Below, piece after piece: positions 33,481 through 46,141 of a DNA stretch of 64,000 bases (its first letter is position 1; every line of letters starts with the position of its first letter). The stretch comes from Taxillus chinensis (taxonomy: Eukaryota > Streptophyta > Magnoliopsida > Santalales > Loranthaceae). Under the pieces are notes generated by a model. That model did no database searches. It was not told where the DNA came from and saw nothing but the letters and a program-made list of their open reading frames with translations. The stretch lies in assembly GCA_023512835.1 (NCBI GenBank), contig CM042092.1:52086400-52150399 (forward strand), written 5' to 3'. The translations under genes and the position numbers were made by a program.

Positions 33481-34200
33481 ATTGAAGGCGGTATGTTTTT
33501 TTAAATAACATTATTAGAGAGTTTTATTATATAATTTTTTATCGTTATAATTACATCTAAAATGTTATACTTTTAAAAATATTTCTGAATAAATTATGAA
33601 AATTTATTAATAAATGTTTGGATATTATTTACAAATTAAATATAATTACAAATGTAAGGATTAACAATAACCTGCCTCAATTTAAATTATCAAAGTTTGT
33701 TTGGTGGAAAATAATAATATGTTTAGGAAGGAGTGTTTTTTAAAATCAACTTTTACAAAAAAAAAATTATAAAAAAAAATGAACACGCGTCAATAAAGTA
33801 GATGACAATAAAATTTAAAGTTCATGTAAAATTAAGTATAAATTTTAATTTAAATAAAATATTACTTTATTCGAAATTAAGAAATAATATGGCAGTCATA
33901 ATTTATAGTGCTTCATAAAATTATGTAATATAAAAAAAAAACGAACATTCGAAACATCCGGATACAATTATGTAATATAAAAAAAAGCGAATGCAAATTC
34001 GCATTTGAGTTCCCCTGCAAATCAACGCACAAATGCGCCACCACCTGTGCGGAGCCGAGCTACGCAGCTTCGTTTGTTTATTTATTTACGTTTAAGGCAA
34101 GTTCAAGTTCGTTTCGGTTTTCCATTTAGACGATAGAAAATAATAATTTTGACCCACTTACTTTTCTTTTCTTTGTTTTTGGGCCGGTCGTTCCTACCCA
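33481..34200. other. AT-rich intergenic, upstream of CCCH gene
   Basis: About 720 bp, very AT-rich, with no gene. It probably includes the promoter of the CCCH zinc-finger gene. No unambiguous TATA box could be chosen among many AT runs. Confidence 0.4.
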
Positions 34201-34206
34201 CAGCCA

Positions 34207-34247
34207 CCCCCCCCCCCCCCCCCCCCCCAACACACACACACACACAC
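34207..34247 (+). repeat. C22 homopolymer followed by CA microsatellite
   Basis: Twenty-two C (34207-34228), AA, then about 8.5 CA units (34231-34247). It is about 110 bp before the 5'-UTR splice donor of the CCCH gene, so it may lie in the promoter or the first untranslated exon. Confidence 0.95.
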
Positions 34248-34358
34248 GTTTTTTGGTTCGTGTTCTTAAAGCTGTTGAGTTTGCGCTCGCAGGCAAGCTC
34301 GAGTTTTGTTTGCAACTTCCCCTCTCCCGTCTCCTAACTGCTGCCGGAGTTCATCCAG

Positions 34359-35124
34359 GTATGTTCATTTCTGTGTTCTTATTATTAATTTGATGCTTTG
34401 TCGACGGACATATCTGGGTGGGTACTGTGGTGTTTTAATGTATTGGCGTTGTGGGTCTTTCCAAATACATTCTAACTTTGCTGTTTGGTTGCTGTGTTTT
34501 TTTTTTAAAAAAAAACAATGAAAAAGTTAGTTGAGAGTCTTGGTTTTTTATTATAGATAGTTATTCGGCAGCTGATAAGTTGAAAGGATAACTGAGCTGA
34601 GAGTAGCTTAAGCAACTGGGTTTGGTTAGGTTTTAGATATATTGCCGGGAAACTGAAGAAGCTAGAACTCCTCTTTTTTGGTTTTTTTATTTTCCCTATT
34701 TCACTTTTAGCAGTGAAATTGTTTGCGGACTTTTTGTGATTTTGTTGTTCATTTCTGCATCAATTATGTGTGACATTTGAATGAGGTTTTGTAAGATTGC
34801 AATATATATGACGCTTGACACTATAATCTGAAATATTTAGACTTAGTAGGCTCCGTTTTTTATCACATTAGATGGTTTTGATCTTTGGACTTCATCTGCC
34901 TCTTCTTCTGTAAGACTAACTAAATCTAAATGGTTGTATATCATCTGTCATACTCCGTCACTTTTTTTTTAAATGAATTCATTTTTAGGTAATACAGGCC
35001 ATGTTTGAATTCCTGTAAACTCTTGGAACAGCATATCTGACCAACTATATTAATGTTTCGTAGGTGAGAATAAAAAAAAATGTGGAGGTTTCACGAATAA
35101 GAGTATCTTTTGTTGTGGTTCCAG
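34359..35124 (+). other. 5'-UTR intron of CCCH gene
   Basis: The donor CCAG|GTATGT lies at 34358/34359. The acceptor GTGGTTCCAG|GTGG lies at 35124/35125. It is 18 bp upstream of the start codon. A single leader intron before an otherwise intronless coding exon is usual for this plant gene family. Confidence 0.75.
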
Positions 35125-35142
35125 GTGGAAGCTTTGTCTAAC

Positions 35143-37120
35143 ATGGAGGTTGACTCTAGGAAGCCAGACGGGCTTTTTCATAACTTATCAGTTCTGCTTG
35201 AACTAGCAGCCTCAGATGATCTCAGTGGCTTTACAAGTGCTATTGATGAAGAGGGACGTAGTGTTGATGAGGCGGGCTTGTGGTATGGGAGAAGGATTGG
35301 TTTCAAGAATATGGGATTGGAGGAGAGGACGCCCCTCATGATCGCTTCCATGTTTGGCAGTTTGCAAGTACTGAATTATATTCTTAAAACAGGCCACGTC
35401 GATGTTAACCGGGCAAGCAGATCGGATGGAGCCACCGCACTCCACTGTGCTGTGGCTGGTGGCTCCAGCTCTTTTCCTGATGTCATCAAGTTCTTGTTTG
35501 ATGCTTCTGCAGATTCAAGTTCTATTGATTTCAATGGAAGCCAACCTGTTGACTTGGTTGGAATTGCTTTAGGTTCCCCCCTCCTCAAATTCAAGGAGAA
35601 AATGGCTGGAGACCATTTTGAGAGGGAATGGAAGCACTGCGGAACTGTATGCTTGCCCTGATCAAACCGTAAACAAAACTGGAGATCAGAAGCAGCATAT
35701 CCAGAAGCTACATGCTTCAAAAGACGGGATGGAAAAGAAAGAGTATCCAATTGACCTCTCTCTCCCTGACATAAATGATGGGATATATGGGATGGATGAG
35801 TTCAGGATGTATGCCTTTAAGGTGAAGCCTTGCTCCAGGGCTTACTCTCACGATTGGACGGAATGCCCCTTTGTTCACCCTGGGGAAAATGCACGGCGGC
35901 GTGACCCATGTAAATATCATTACAGCTGTGTTCCCTGCCCGGAGTTTCGAAAGGGTTCTTGCTGGCAGGGGGATGCCTGTGAGTATGCACATGGGATTTT
36001 TGAGTGCTGGCTTCACCCTGCCCAATATCGAACCCGCCTGTGTAAGGATGAGACTGGTTGCTCCAGAAGGGTGTGTTTCTTTGCTCATAAGCGTGAGGAA
36101 CTTCGTCCTGTTTGTCCTTCAACAGGTTCAGCGCTGCTTTCTTCCAGATCGTTCTCAGCAAATGCTTCTTCACTTGAAGTGGGGTCTATGAGCACACTTT
36201 ACCTTGGTTCTTCGGCACAACCTGCGACACCTACTAGAGCCTCTTCCCCAATGGCTGGAGGGGCGATGTGGCCGACCCAGGCTAACATGGTTCCCCCTGC
36301 TTTGCAGCTCTCTAGTAGCCGATTGCGATCTACCCTAAGTGCTAGGGATATGGAGTTGGATGTCAAAGCACTTGGGTTGGAAAGCCATTGTCGCCGACAG
36401 GAGTTGATTGCCGAGATTACTGGTCTTTTGTCCCCATCACAACGGAGAAGCTCCATGCCCTCTACTGGGGCCTTTTCCATGTCTTCTGGAGAGTCCAATA
36501 GATTTGGAGGAATGAAGCCCACTAACCTGGAAGATATTTTTGGATCTCTCGATCCTTCAGTTTTGCCTGGTAGTCTGCAGTTGCAGTCTCCAACTGGGAA
36601 TCAACTGCGACAGAACATGCTTCAGCAACACCAATCAAGCTACCTGACTGGCCTTCCATCCTCACCATCACAATTATCGTCATTTGGGGTCGACACATCC
36701 AGAGCAGTAGCAGCCCCTGCTTCCATCCATGGTTTGAAATCAGCTGCATTTGCAAAGCGGAGCCAGAGCTTCATCACGAGAAGTGCCATGAATTCTCATT
36801 CCAGGCTCTCCTCGGCTACCTCTTCTTCAAGCACAACACCTTCAAATCTTTCGGATTGGGGCTCCCCTGATGGAAGGTTGGACTGGGGTATGCAGGGAGA
36901 GGAACTGAGCAAGTTAAGGAAATCTGCTTCATTTGGTTTTCGAAGCACCCCAGATCACAGCCTTGCTACGGACGAGCCAAATGATGCATCTTGGGTTCAG
37001 TCTGGGCGGTTAAAATACGAGGAGCCGCAGCAGCAACAGTATTATCTCAACAATTGGGATTCTGAAATGCTCTCTCCTTGGTTGGAGCAATTGTACAAGG
37101 AACAAGAGCAAATGGCATAA
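35143..37120 (+). CDS. Ankyrin / tandem CCCH zinc-finger protein (C3H30/C3H56, OXS2-like), one frameshift
   Basis: Plant RR-type tandem zinc-finger protein, about 659 residues if the reading frame were continuous. The ATG at 35143 ([10 protein letters not shown]) is the first after the leader intron. Ankyrin repeats are at residues about 60-140 ([40 protein letters not shown]). After the frameshift come [14 protein letters not shown] and the arginine-rich region ([20 protein letters not shown]). Two fingers follow: C-x7-C-x5-C-x3-H ([20 protein letters not shown]) and C-x5-C-x4-C-x3-H ([16 protein letters not shown]). The C-terminal block is [19 protein letters not shown] and [12 protein letters not shown]. 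Family members act in stress responses and mRNA or transcription control; the role here is inferred. The shift lies at C6 (35576-35581): the family-like sequence resumes in the +1 frame directly after it. Confidence 0.88.
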
Positions 37121-37749
37121 GGTCAAGTCGCAATTAATTCCATATGTGAACGCAACTGAAAGAATGGTTGAATTTTTTTTCCATTGTTATGTTAGAAGTA
37201 GTCTTATGTTGGCTGACACGAAAAGCATACAACGTAAGTAGAAGCCCGAAGGGATATGACGTGGATGTGTCAAGGTTACAATGGTTTATGCAACTGATGT
37301 GTTATTATTATTATTATTTATAAAATCGATATATTTATTTGAGGGTGCAACGTCTTAACTATATTTATTCCTGAAATAGTAATGCATTATATTTTATCCT
37401 CAAATGTTTTTGTTTGCCTGCCGACATTTTCATTCGTGAATTATAGATTAAGATTAAGATTATAATTATATAAAATGTTGAAAATAAAATCAATCATATT
37501 ATATGTAATCATTGTTGATTGTTGAAAATAGATCCAGATTACATCATACAAATCAGATTAATATTTTTGGTATTGGGATGTAGATATGTGCAGTGCAGCT
37601 GTAAAATTGATTCTCAATCATAGCTTTATATCCAGTTGATTACCAATATTCCCACTCTTTTTCTTCTTCTTCTTCGAATTGGAAAATCTGAATTTGCAAT
37701 TTTGTAGAAAAAAACTGCTATCAACGAATGTACATTGCTTTGTACTAAG
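37121..37749. other. Convergent 3' UTR / intergenic
   Basis: AT-rich sequence between two convergent genes. It should hold both 3' UTRs and poly(A) sites. No other gene is seen. Confidence 0.5.
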
Positions 37750-39079
37750 TCAGAAATTTTGAATTGATTCCACAAGTTGATCCACCAAATCCTGCAGCAG
37801 TTCATCGAAAATTGGCGACCCAAAATCTGCACTGATGTCCCCAAGCTGATCCGCCTTCCACGCCTCCTCCTCGGTGGTGGAGGTGGAATCCACACCAGCC
37901 AACCTGCAAATTTCATCCCACGTGTCTGGTTTGCAGCTGCTGTTCCAACTCAACTTCTCTTTCTTCCTCTTCCCTTCCCAAGCTTCGCCTTGGATTACCG
38001 CCGTTTCGCAATCTCCCTGGAGACTGCCACTTCTACTGGTACATGGTGGTGGTGGTGGACTGTCGTAGTAATATTCGAGTTCTGTCGACAATTTTCTCCT
38101 CCAATTTGATCCTCCAGAGTCACATCTCTCTTCTGTTGCCAACACATTTGTTTCGAAAGGAGGCTCAAAAGTTGAAAATTTTGGTGATATATATTGCACG
38201 ATTAAAACATCACGTATGAGTGACACGACACGAGTATACAGACGGACACGGACGGACAGACACACAAACAAACAAACCTGATGCGTGAAGTTGGAGAAAT
38301 TCGCCCGACTCTAGAACCGAGACAGGGCTGGAATTCTCGGACGCGCTGTCGGCCTCCTCTGCTGCCGAAGTAGTCTTCTTCAGCCCGTTCCTGAATCTGG
38401 GTACTTCTTGTTTGGGACGCAGATCTAGGCTGGAATCCTCAAGCTTGACCGCCGTCGATAGCATCACACTCTCGCCACCCTCCTCCTCCTCCTCTTCTTG
38501 GTTGCTCTTCTCTGCTCCCTTATCCTCCTCGCCCTTGCACTCTGGTGGGCTGTTGTGCTTTTTTGATTCCATGGTGTCTCCGTTTCTCTGTTTCCTCTCA
38601 AAGGTGAGCACAAAGAAGTCCTCGTTTTCTCGCTCAATGAAAGCGGGCCTCTCCCGGAAAGACAAGGAGGTCCTGAGCCGACGATGCCTCTGGTCAGATT
38701 CAGGCTCCCCGTCCCGCCGGTAATCCAAGGCGTTCATGGAACGGCTTCGCGATATGGAATTCGGGGATGGCAGTGCTTCCAATCCCATCAGCCTCGCAAC
38801 TAGCCCCGGCGGCGATTCAATCTTCTCTTCCACATCCCTCGTGTCGCCGCCGCCACCATGACACTTGACATCACCGTCGCCGAGGCGGAGGCAGTTGGTT
38901 TTGATGGTATCAGCTGGGTAAGTGGGGAGACCACCGGAGCAAAGAAGGCGGCGTAATGCTCCGGCGAGACATCCTCCTGCGTTCTTTGAATTGCTGAAGT
39001 TGGAATCACCTCTAGAAGAGGTGGGTGAGGCAGCTGAGGATGAGGAGGAGGAGGAGGAAAAAGAAGAGAGCTTCTTCAT
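37750..39079 (-). CDS. VARLMGL (DUF3741) motif protein, TRM/LONGIFOLIA-like
   Basis: Two exons: 39079-38278 and 38132-37750. The intron 38277-38133 has GT-AG borders (CATCAG|GTTTGT ... GCAACAG|AAGAG). The spliced length of 1185 bp gives 394 residues without interruption. It is Ser-rich at the N-terminus (MKKLSSFSSSSSSSS). The diagnostic PPGLVARLMGLEALP is at residues about 90-104. Then come RTSLSFRERPAF, an acidic EEEEEEGGE stretch, SPVSVLESGEF at the exon boundary, and a C-terminal FDELLQDLVDQLVESI helix of DUF4378 character. Proteins with VARLMGL motifs include LONGIFOLIA/TRM proteins tied to microtubules and cell elongation. The function of this short member is unknown. It is convergent with the CCCH gene. 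Confidence 0.88.
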
Positions 39080-40350
39080 AGTGAGGGTTGAGGAACCAAG
39101 TATGAGTGACCAACAACAAAGGGACTAACTAGAAACGGGTACATACACTCACAGATAGCTACACAAGAAGGCAAAGAGAAGAAAAAGATGAGTAGTATAA
39201 TTTGAATATCTAGAGAGAGAGAGAGAGGGAGAGACTATCTTTTCTTTCTTTTTTTTAAAGGTTTGGAGAGAGATGGCTGGCGGGCTTTGCATTTGAATCT
39301 GTAAGACCGGCCGAGGAGCAGTGAGGTGTCCCTAGATGACGATAGGTCGGCAGCTTGATAGGTGACTCAAGCTGTTGCCCACGCTGTATCCATTCCATTT
39401 TTTTACAACTTTTTGCTGTTCTCATTTGGAGCATTCGGATGGCAAAAGTCGGATTTGTCTCGGGTGAGTTTACGGTTGAGATCGAATATTTTAAGATAAA
39501 ATTATTTAATATTTTTAAAATGTTAAATCGAAATAAAACAGTCAATACCCATAATCGTATTATTATCTCATAGATGAGACCAAAAGAAAAAAAAAAGATA
39601 TTTAAATCGAAACAGATCAGGCGAAAATTATCATTCCTGAGCATTTCACTTGCCACACGAGAACCTTCAACTCAGATCATTGTTTACTTTTTATTATTTT
39701 TTATTATAACTACTGTTTTACTAAAAGGCTAATATCATCACATTTTAAACAACAAAAGCAGCGTGATTAACTCAAAAACTAATTCTATTTCGTACAGCTA
39801 ATTATTTAAAAAGAATAACAAAAAACCAGTCAAACAAACAAACCTAGAAAGCGATTGACGTGGAAAATGAGTGCAACAAAACAAAACAAACGTCCATTGA
39901 ATCACTAATTCACCTTGCCCTTACAACCAAAAAACACAAGGAACAAAGGGAAGGGAGAACAATAATATAGTAATAGGGGCAAATAAATAACGAGGCGTAC
40001 AGTAGGGGGTGGCAAAATTGTAGTGTAAAAGTGGTTGGTTACAGCTGGGTACGCAGATCCATTAGTAGGGTGGGTAGTTGGAGCAAACAGCTCGGCCCAT
40101 GTAGCCTCCTTGTCTTTGAGGTCAGAGTTTTAAGAAAAGATTATTTGTTACAAGCCGCGAGAGGACTGTTTTGTTTGGCTGGCACAAAGAAATGAGGCCC
40201 TAATACGTTGGGCCTTGTGGCAAAAAAGAAAAGAAAAAAGAAAAAAAGCTAATCTCTCTCTCAGTAGTGCTGCTGTTGTTGTTACGTTAAAAGACAGGCG
40301 CGCGGGCCTCTCTCCTCCCGCCAATGGCAACCCCCTGGCCTGGTCGGAAT
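39080..40350. other. Intergenic between VARLMGL gene and desaturase
   Basis: It includes the probable promoter and leader of the VARLMGL gene, with a GA-rich stretch at 39213-39233. There is no other gene. 39660-40140 shows nothing beyond AT-rich sequence. Confidence 0.5.
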
Positions 40351-42109
40351 CTACTCCGCCTTGCGCCGGAATGATTTGTGGAGCTGCTCGGGATCCGTCT
40401 GATAGAAGACGACTTCACCGGAATCACTTACAAAGTGATCACGCCGAATGCTCGTCAAGAGAATTCCGATCAAGTGGAATGGGAATGGACTGGAAGACTT
40501 TCGTGGCTCTCTATAGTACTTTCCCAACACCGGCTTTGCTGCCTTGGTCTGCATGCAAGCAAGCAAGGCCCCAAATTTGGGCTCTTCAATTAGAACTTTC
40601 TGGATTAAATTAACAGATTAACAAGCACATACTCTCAATTGGTCTTCTTTTTAACACAGATTTGGAAAGAATAATAAAAGGGTAATAACGGGCAAAATTC
40701 ACCGTTTTCACGATTAAGGGATTTTTTTTCCTCAATTAAATATATATAATTAAAGTTCTTCCCTTTCGTATTGCACAAAACATAAATCCAGAATACTCTG
40801 ACAATTAACTAGTTTCTATTTAAAAAATGGTAACGCATTAATTTACGATTGAAGGCAGGCGAAATTGAAGTTTCCATTGAAAAACAATTACGTAGATAGA
40901 ATTAAACTTCATTAATTAATTTTCTAATGGAAGCGAAAATAAAGGGAGTTTTAGTATAAAAATATTTATAAAAAAAACAAAAAACAAGCAATTAAAAAGG
41001 AATTTATGCTTGTTAAGAAAGGTACCGCTTCTAGCAAGTGATAGTGCGGGATCTGAGGGAAGAGATGATGGATGACATGGGTACCGATGTGATGATGAAT
41101 GCTATTGAACCATCCGTAGTCCTGATCAACGGTCGTTAGGGCCCCCCCTTAAATAGCTCCATTCCTGTGAAACATACTTAGAATGATTCAACTTGAACTA
41201 CTTCTTTATTTGTTTATCCATTAATTAATATTTAATAAATTTATCGGCCAACCAAATCTTAATGAATTATTTTTAAAAATAATAGATCCCAACAATTTAT
41301 AATGAGTGATTCGAATTCATAAAGTTTTTAAAAAAAAAATTAATACAGTCATCACAGTACAAATCCGACAAATTATATGAATAAATAATAAACAATCCAT
41401 CTACAATACCTTGCCCCGGTACCATGGAAGCTTGGCCTCATGCCCGTGGTGATGCATGTATGTCACAAAATCTAACCACATGACGAAAATCTGCAACCAC
41501 ACCCCCCAAAAAAGGACATTGATATATTATGAGAGATCTAAAATGAAACCAAATAAGGAAAGAGTTATTTTGAGGTACCAAATAGGGGACCCAATAGAGT
41601 TTGATCATAGGGACAGGACCCAGTACACCAAACGACAACCAGACAAGAAAAGCAAGCGCCATGACCCAACACACGGTGGAGACAACGATGGATTTCCTCT
41701 CACTGGGAGGGAACAACGCACTGTAGGGGTTGAAATGAGAGCCATACTTCCCTGGGCTTCGACGCCACTGCAATGTTCATACGACCCCAACACACATCAC
41801 TCACCAAGCAAAAAAAACGTTACAACTAGTCTCTTCTTAAATTAGGATTCTAGGACATTGGACAGGAACTGAAATAATAATAATGCAAATTACTAAAATG
41901 CAGAGTCTAAGAGTTAGTTCTCACCAAATACACGGGGTAGGCAAATAAGGGGAATGGAATTGTGAACCTCATGGCTCGGGAAATAACATCCATGTTCTTA
42001 TATAGTTTCTCTGGCATCTGATGACGAAGGAAAACAATCAACGCTCAAAACTCAAATCTCATTGAAAGCCCATTAGAAAAAATGGGTGTCAATGACAAAG
42101 AACTTGATG

Positions 42110-42200
<91 letters not shown>

Positions 42201-42973
42201 ACAACAAGGAACAATTAAATTACCGGAACCCATGATTCGTCCTTCTCAATGTGCCCATGGTTCTGGTGGTGCGTTCTGTGGCTGATTCTCCTGTTATGTT
42301 CGTTGGGAAAATGTGATATTTAGATATCAATATTATGAAATATTCCTGATTTTCTTGAACGAAAAAAGAAAAAAGGAAAAAAAAAGTGGGATTCATTAAA
42401 CAAACGAAAAACAATATATGGAGGATGTTACCATCCATTGTAGGGTACAAGAATTGAGGAATGCAGGAGATGCCCAGCCACGCTATTCAGAACTGGGTAA
42501 TCAGAAAAACTCCCATGCCCACTGATTCACATATAAAATTCCAAAAACATATTCAATCAATCAATCAGGGGGATGGACTCAGAGCTCCAACAATCAACAA
42601 AACGAACGAATCCAATGCGATTCGTGCTTTGAAATTTCAGATCTATAGCTACATATGAATCTCAGAAAAGCAAACAAATATTTTAAAAACAAAACAAAAC
42701 AAAACAAAACGAGGAGTGAAGGACAGGAACGAACCAGTCGTGACCGAGGACGAAGAGGGCCCAGAACATGGTCCCCTGGGAGGCCCAGTAGAGAGGCCAA
42801 ACGAAGCAGGTGTAATGGGCAAAATGGAGGGCGGCGGCGGCGAGAGCAAGGATGACGATGACATCCCTGAAAACGTAGCTGAGAGACCTCCACGGATCTT
42901 TGACCCAGCAATGCTCCGGAATGGCCGCTCGGATCTCCGCCAGCCGGAACGGTGGCGCAGCGCCCAAGTCCAT
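40351..42973 (-). CDS. FAD3: Microsomal-type omega-3 fatty acid desaturase, one frameshift
   Basis: Introduces the omega-3 double bond into linoleate in membrane lipids. Eight exons, each with GT-AG borders: 42973-42735, 42521-42432, 42290-42224, 42017-41925, 41767-41579, 41490-41410, 41164-41026, 40548-40351. Exon sizes 90, 67, 93, 81 and about 138 match plant FAD3/FAD7 genes. The start is [20 protein letters not shown]. Three His boxes are present: HDCGH (across exons 1/2), HRTHH (exon 3) and HVIHH (exon 7). The C-terminus is [19 protein letters not shown]. No plastid transit peptide is seen, hence the FAD3-type call; the N-terminus is short for FAD3. Exon 7 is 139 instead of 138 bp: an extra base in the G7C3 run (plus 41139-41148) shifts the frame. 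It would encode about 364 residues with a continuous frame. Confidence 0.88.
42111..42197 (+). repeat. TA and GA microsatellites in desaturase intron 3
   Basis: About 20 TA units (42111-42150) followed by about 22 GA units (42153-42197), within the intron between exons 3 and 4 and ending 27 bp from exon 3. On the gene strand this is a long CT tract just after the donor. Confidence 0.95.
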
Positions 42974-43600
42974 TGCGCAACGCAAGCCGGTCTCTCCTCT
43001 TTTCTTTTCTGGTTTTGTATTATAATTATTGTTTTGCTTTTCTTTTTTTTTGTTTTTTGGCGAGGGGGGTGGGTCACTTCTCTGGACCTGCCCGAGTGCC
43101 CTCCTGCCTTCGCAAATTATTCGTCGCTACACCCGATGGACTCTTTTATAACACCCTGAAACTCTCTCTCTTTCCTTTTTTTTCCTTTTTTATTTTTCCA
43201 TTTAAAGTTATTTTATATTTTGTGCTATTCTGCTCTCCGCCCATGCGGTACACCGGTACGTCTAATATGCATTCTCTTGCATGTGCAGCAATATCGATCG
43301 TTTAAATCCACGGACAAAAAGCGACAAAACCCAACGCCCACTTGACACCAGTAATTAATTTTGAACACACTATAAACAACCTGTCTCAATTTTCCATGCC
43401 AAGCAATAGTCCTTCTCTCTCTGGTTTCTTTTTGGGGGGTGCGGGGGCATGAAACTCTTGACCGTTGTTAAATGTAATTGTTCTACCCAAAATAGGGGCA
43501 CTTATTCTTTCTAAATTGTTTTACTAAATAAGTGACAAGCGTATTCCCATCACCCCATGATCCATTTTGTTGCATCAAATTTAATTAACCATTTAAAAAA
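42974..43600. other. Upstream region of desaturase gene
   Basis: Leader and promoter of FAD3 on the minus strand. It includes A-rich leader sequence (plus T-rich, 43021-43055). No gene is seen. Confidence 0.4.
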
Positions 43601-45317
43601 AAATGGGGTGTGCATATAGCCGAACTCCTACTTTGAGGTCTGTGTATCTGGTCACCCGGACAAAGCCCTGTGGGGCTAAGTGATGTACAGACCAGAACAT
43701 TATGCCTATGGCGACGGAGCGAGTCTGGATTGAGTACTGGATGATCCAAACTCATTCAGTGAGTATTTGAGTCGGAGCAAAATGGGACTAAAGAGCGCAA
43801 TGGATCAAGGTGGGATTGGGAGCAAGATAGGTTGAGGTAGGTATTTTAAGCTAAAATTATTTTAAAATATTAAAAAAATATTGAGCAAGTGGGTCAATCA
43901 ATACTCGTGCCAATACCATTGTCTCTTTGGGTTGAAGCGGGTCAGGTAAAAACAACCTAGATTAGGATGGGCCAAAATTGTCGTTCCTAATTATGCTTAT
44001 CCAATCACCTCCCTAACCTCTAAAGACGGATTATAGAAATTCAATTGCATGGAGGGAGGGAGATACAAACTATTAAGATTATTATAATCTGCATTTAAGA
44101 CATGGAAGCATCAAATGCTCACCAAATCCTCTTATAATCAAGTTTGAACTAACTTTTTAAAATCGTATAATCTATTTATAACTATTACATTTAGCAGCAT
44201 ATTCATTACAAATATATTGAGAGAGTAAGTCATATTACTAATTAAATTTAAATTTTAATGAAAACTAAAAACGTAATTATAAATACTTTGTTTGTGCATG
44301 TGTATGAGTGTATTGTATTGTTCTTAATATTAACTTGTTGTAATTATTAATTTTTGTTTATTCGAGATTGATAAATATGTGTGAATGCAATTAACAAATG
44401 ATAATGATGATATTGATGCAAGATTCAAGTCTTGATTTGTCAAAGCTTAATTTGATTACCAATTAAGATTCAGATATCTTGGAATGATGGAAGGATAGTT
44501 TTAGATTTCCCAATTTGACCAATATAACTTGTGATTTGTTAAGCATGCTTATAACTATTGTGACTTATGAATCATCTTTTAGTATTAGATGACGTGTGAT
44601 AAATAAGTATAGGAGTCGTCTTCTTCCTTAAAATGTTTAAGTTTTGATTTGCACATGTAGTTAGCTCATTTGATTCACTTCTATCGGTAATTGTTATGTT
44701 TTTTTATAATTCTTAATAAATTAAATAGCTTATTTAATGTATTTATAATTTTATTAATTTGTAGGTTTGGAAGAATATGAAAATGATGACATTGAAAAAA
44801 ATTATTTAACTTCAATAGAAAGTCCAAACAACAAAGTTTGGAGTTTATGATGATTTCTTTTATTATTGTTTGGAGACTTTGAATTGTTATTATTATTGTG
44901 TCTCATTTTACTTTGGCTTTTGTTTGGATCTAATTAGTTGTTTAGAATTTATTTAAGTATTTCATTTGAAGTTTTTTTAAATTATAGTTTATGCTTACTA
45001 GAATTTTTATTGTTTGGAGCTGGGACATTATTGATGTAATTTCTTATTATTGATTATTGCTGTAATTATTATTGTTTGGAGTTTGTTTCAATATTGTTTT
45101 TTCAATTTTTGTTTCTAAAAAAAAAATACCTGTGAGCCAGCCCGCCATGCAGGTGGATTGAGTTAGGCCAAAAATTTAAATCCGTTTAAAAGTAAGATTA
45201 AATAGACTTAGCTCATTTAGGCGTGGGCCTGCACGGCCTGAGCCCACCCACCTAGCCCACCCATTACAAAATACAATCCAATCATAGTTGGTATTTAAAA
45301 AAAACAATGGAGTGCCC
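43601..45317. mobile_element. Possible degenerate hAT-like remnant
   Basis: GC-richer ends (43700-43990 with GGGTCAGGT and GATGGGCCAAAAT; 45130-45265 with GAGCCAGCCCGCCATG and GCCCACCCACCTAGCCCACC) surround an AT-rich interior. A short coding-like relic at about 44766 (LEEYENDDIEKN) resembles the acidic C-terminus of hAT transposases. The ends are not resolved and the evidence is weak. Confidence 0.3.
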
Positions 45318-46090
45318 TATTGGACTCTATTTTATCTAAGTTGGATACACTTTATCAAATTTAACTTTTTTTCGTGTCATCTCCACCTGCTATAAAATGT
45401 TGTAGGACAATAAAAGTCGTAACTGCTGAGTTGAAAATGTCCAATTTTAACGACTTAACCAGAAAGACCTTCAAATGCCAAAGAATCAGTCCCAGGTGAT
45501 AAATAATCAAATATGATAATCAACACCTTCGACCACACTTGATTCTGAGGTCAAACAAATAAATTGTAGTCAAAACCGTGTTCAGACCGCTAACGGAGGT
45601 CAAACGATAGTTGACCTCTAAAACGAAACTTCAGATTATGTCACAAATATCACTTTCTTACTCTATTCATCATTGTGAGATTTTTGATATATATATATAT
45701 ATTGCATATATTCGCTCCCATGCATTTTTCAAAAATATCAAAAATATATATTTTTATGTAATAAAATAGTTTCAGGATGCACAAGACGAGCTTCACGTTA
45801 AAACAAGATTGTTTTTAAATAAAAATGACACAGAGTTGCTCATCATGATGCCCTGAATCTAGAAATAATATTTTTGTAACTTTTTGAAACCTGAGTCACT
45901 TTACCGATCCTAAAAACATAAAGACATCAGTTAAAAATAAAAAAAAAAATTTCTTTTTCTCTTTCCCGCCCACCTTCAATCCACATGTCAATTAGCTACT
46001 GGTTAATAAAACAAAACAAAAAAAAAAACAACAAAGCAAAATGAAAAAATAATAAAAAGCATTGCCTCGCTAATCTCTATCCTCTCTGAC
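45318..46090 (+). repeat. Z-family gypsy-type LTR fragment Z3
   Basis: It starts TATTGGACTCTATTTTATC. It is the reverse complement of Z1 (24552 down to about 23800), including the TA tract (45690-45704) and the GGTCAAACGATAGTTGACC-like stretch near 45600. It is diverged from Z1 and truncated at its 3' end. Confidence 0.75.
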
Positions 46091-46096
46091 CAACCC

Positions 46097-46130
46097 TGTT
46101 ACGCCCTCAAATTCTAAGGAATTCGGAACC
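46097..46130 (-). repeat. Short LTR end fragment related to solo LTR S
   Basis: The minus strand reads GGTTCCGAATTCC, then TAGAATTTGAGGGCGTAACA. This is a diverged version of the last 34 bp of the solo LTR at 53613-55731 (ending GGGGGCGTGACA). Confidence 0.5.
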
Positions 46131-46141
46131 AAAAACATTAA

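Noticed and set aside
35717..36191. Several antisense frames over 100 codons
   Set aside because: Shadows of the conserved CCCH zinc-finger exon.
42082..42285. Open frame with Ile-Tyr and Glu-Arg runs
   Set aside because: Translation of the TA and GA microsatellites in the desaturase intron.
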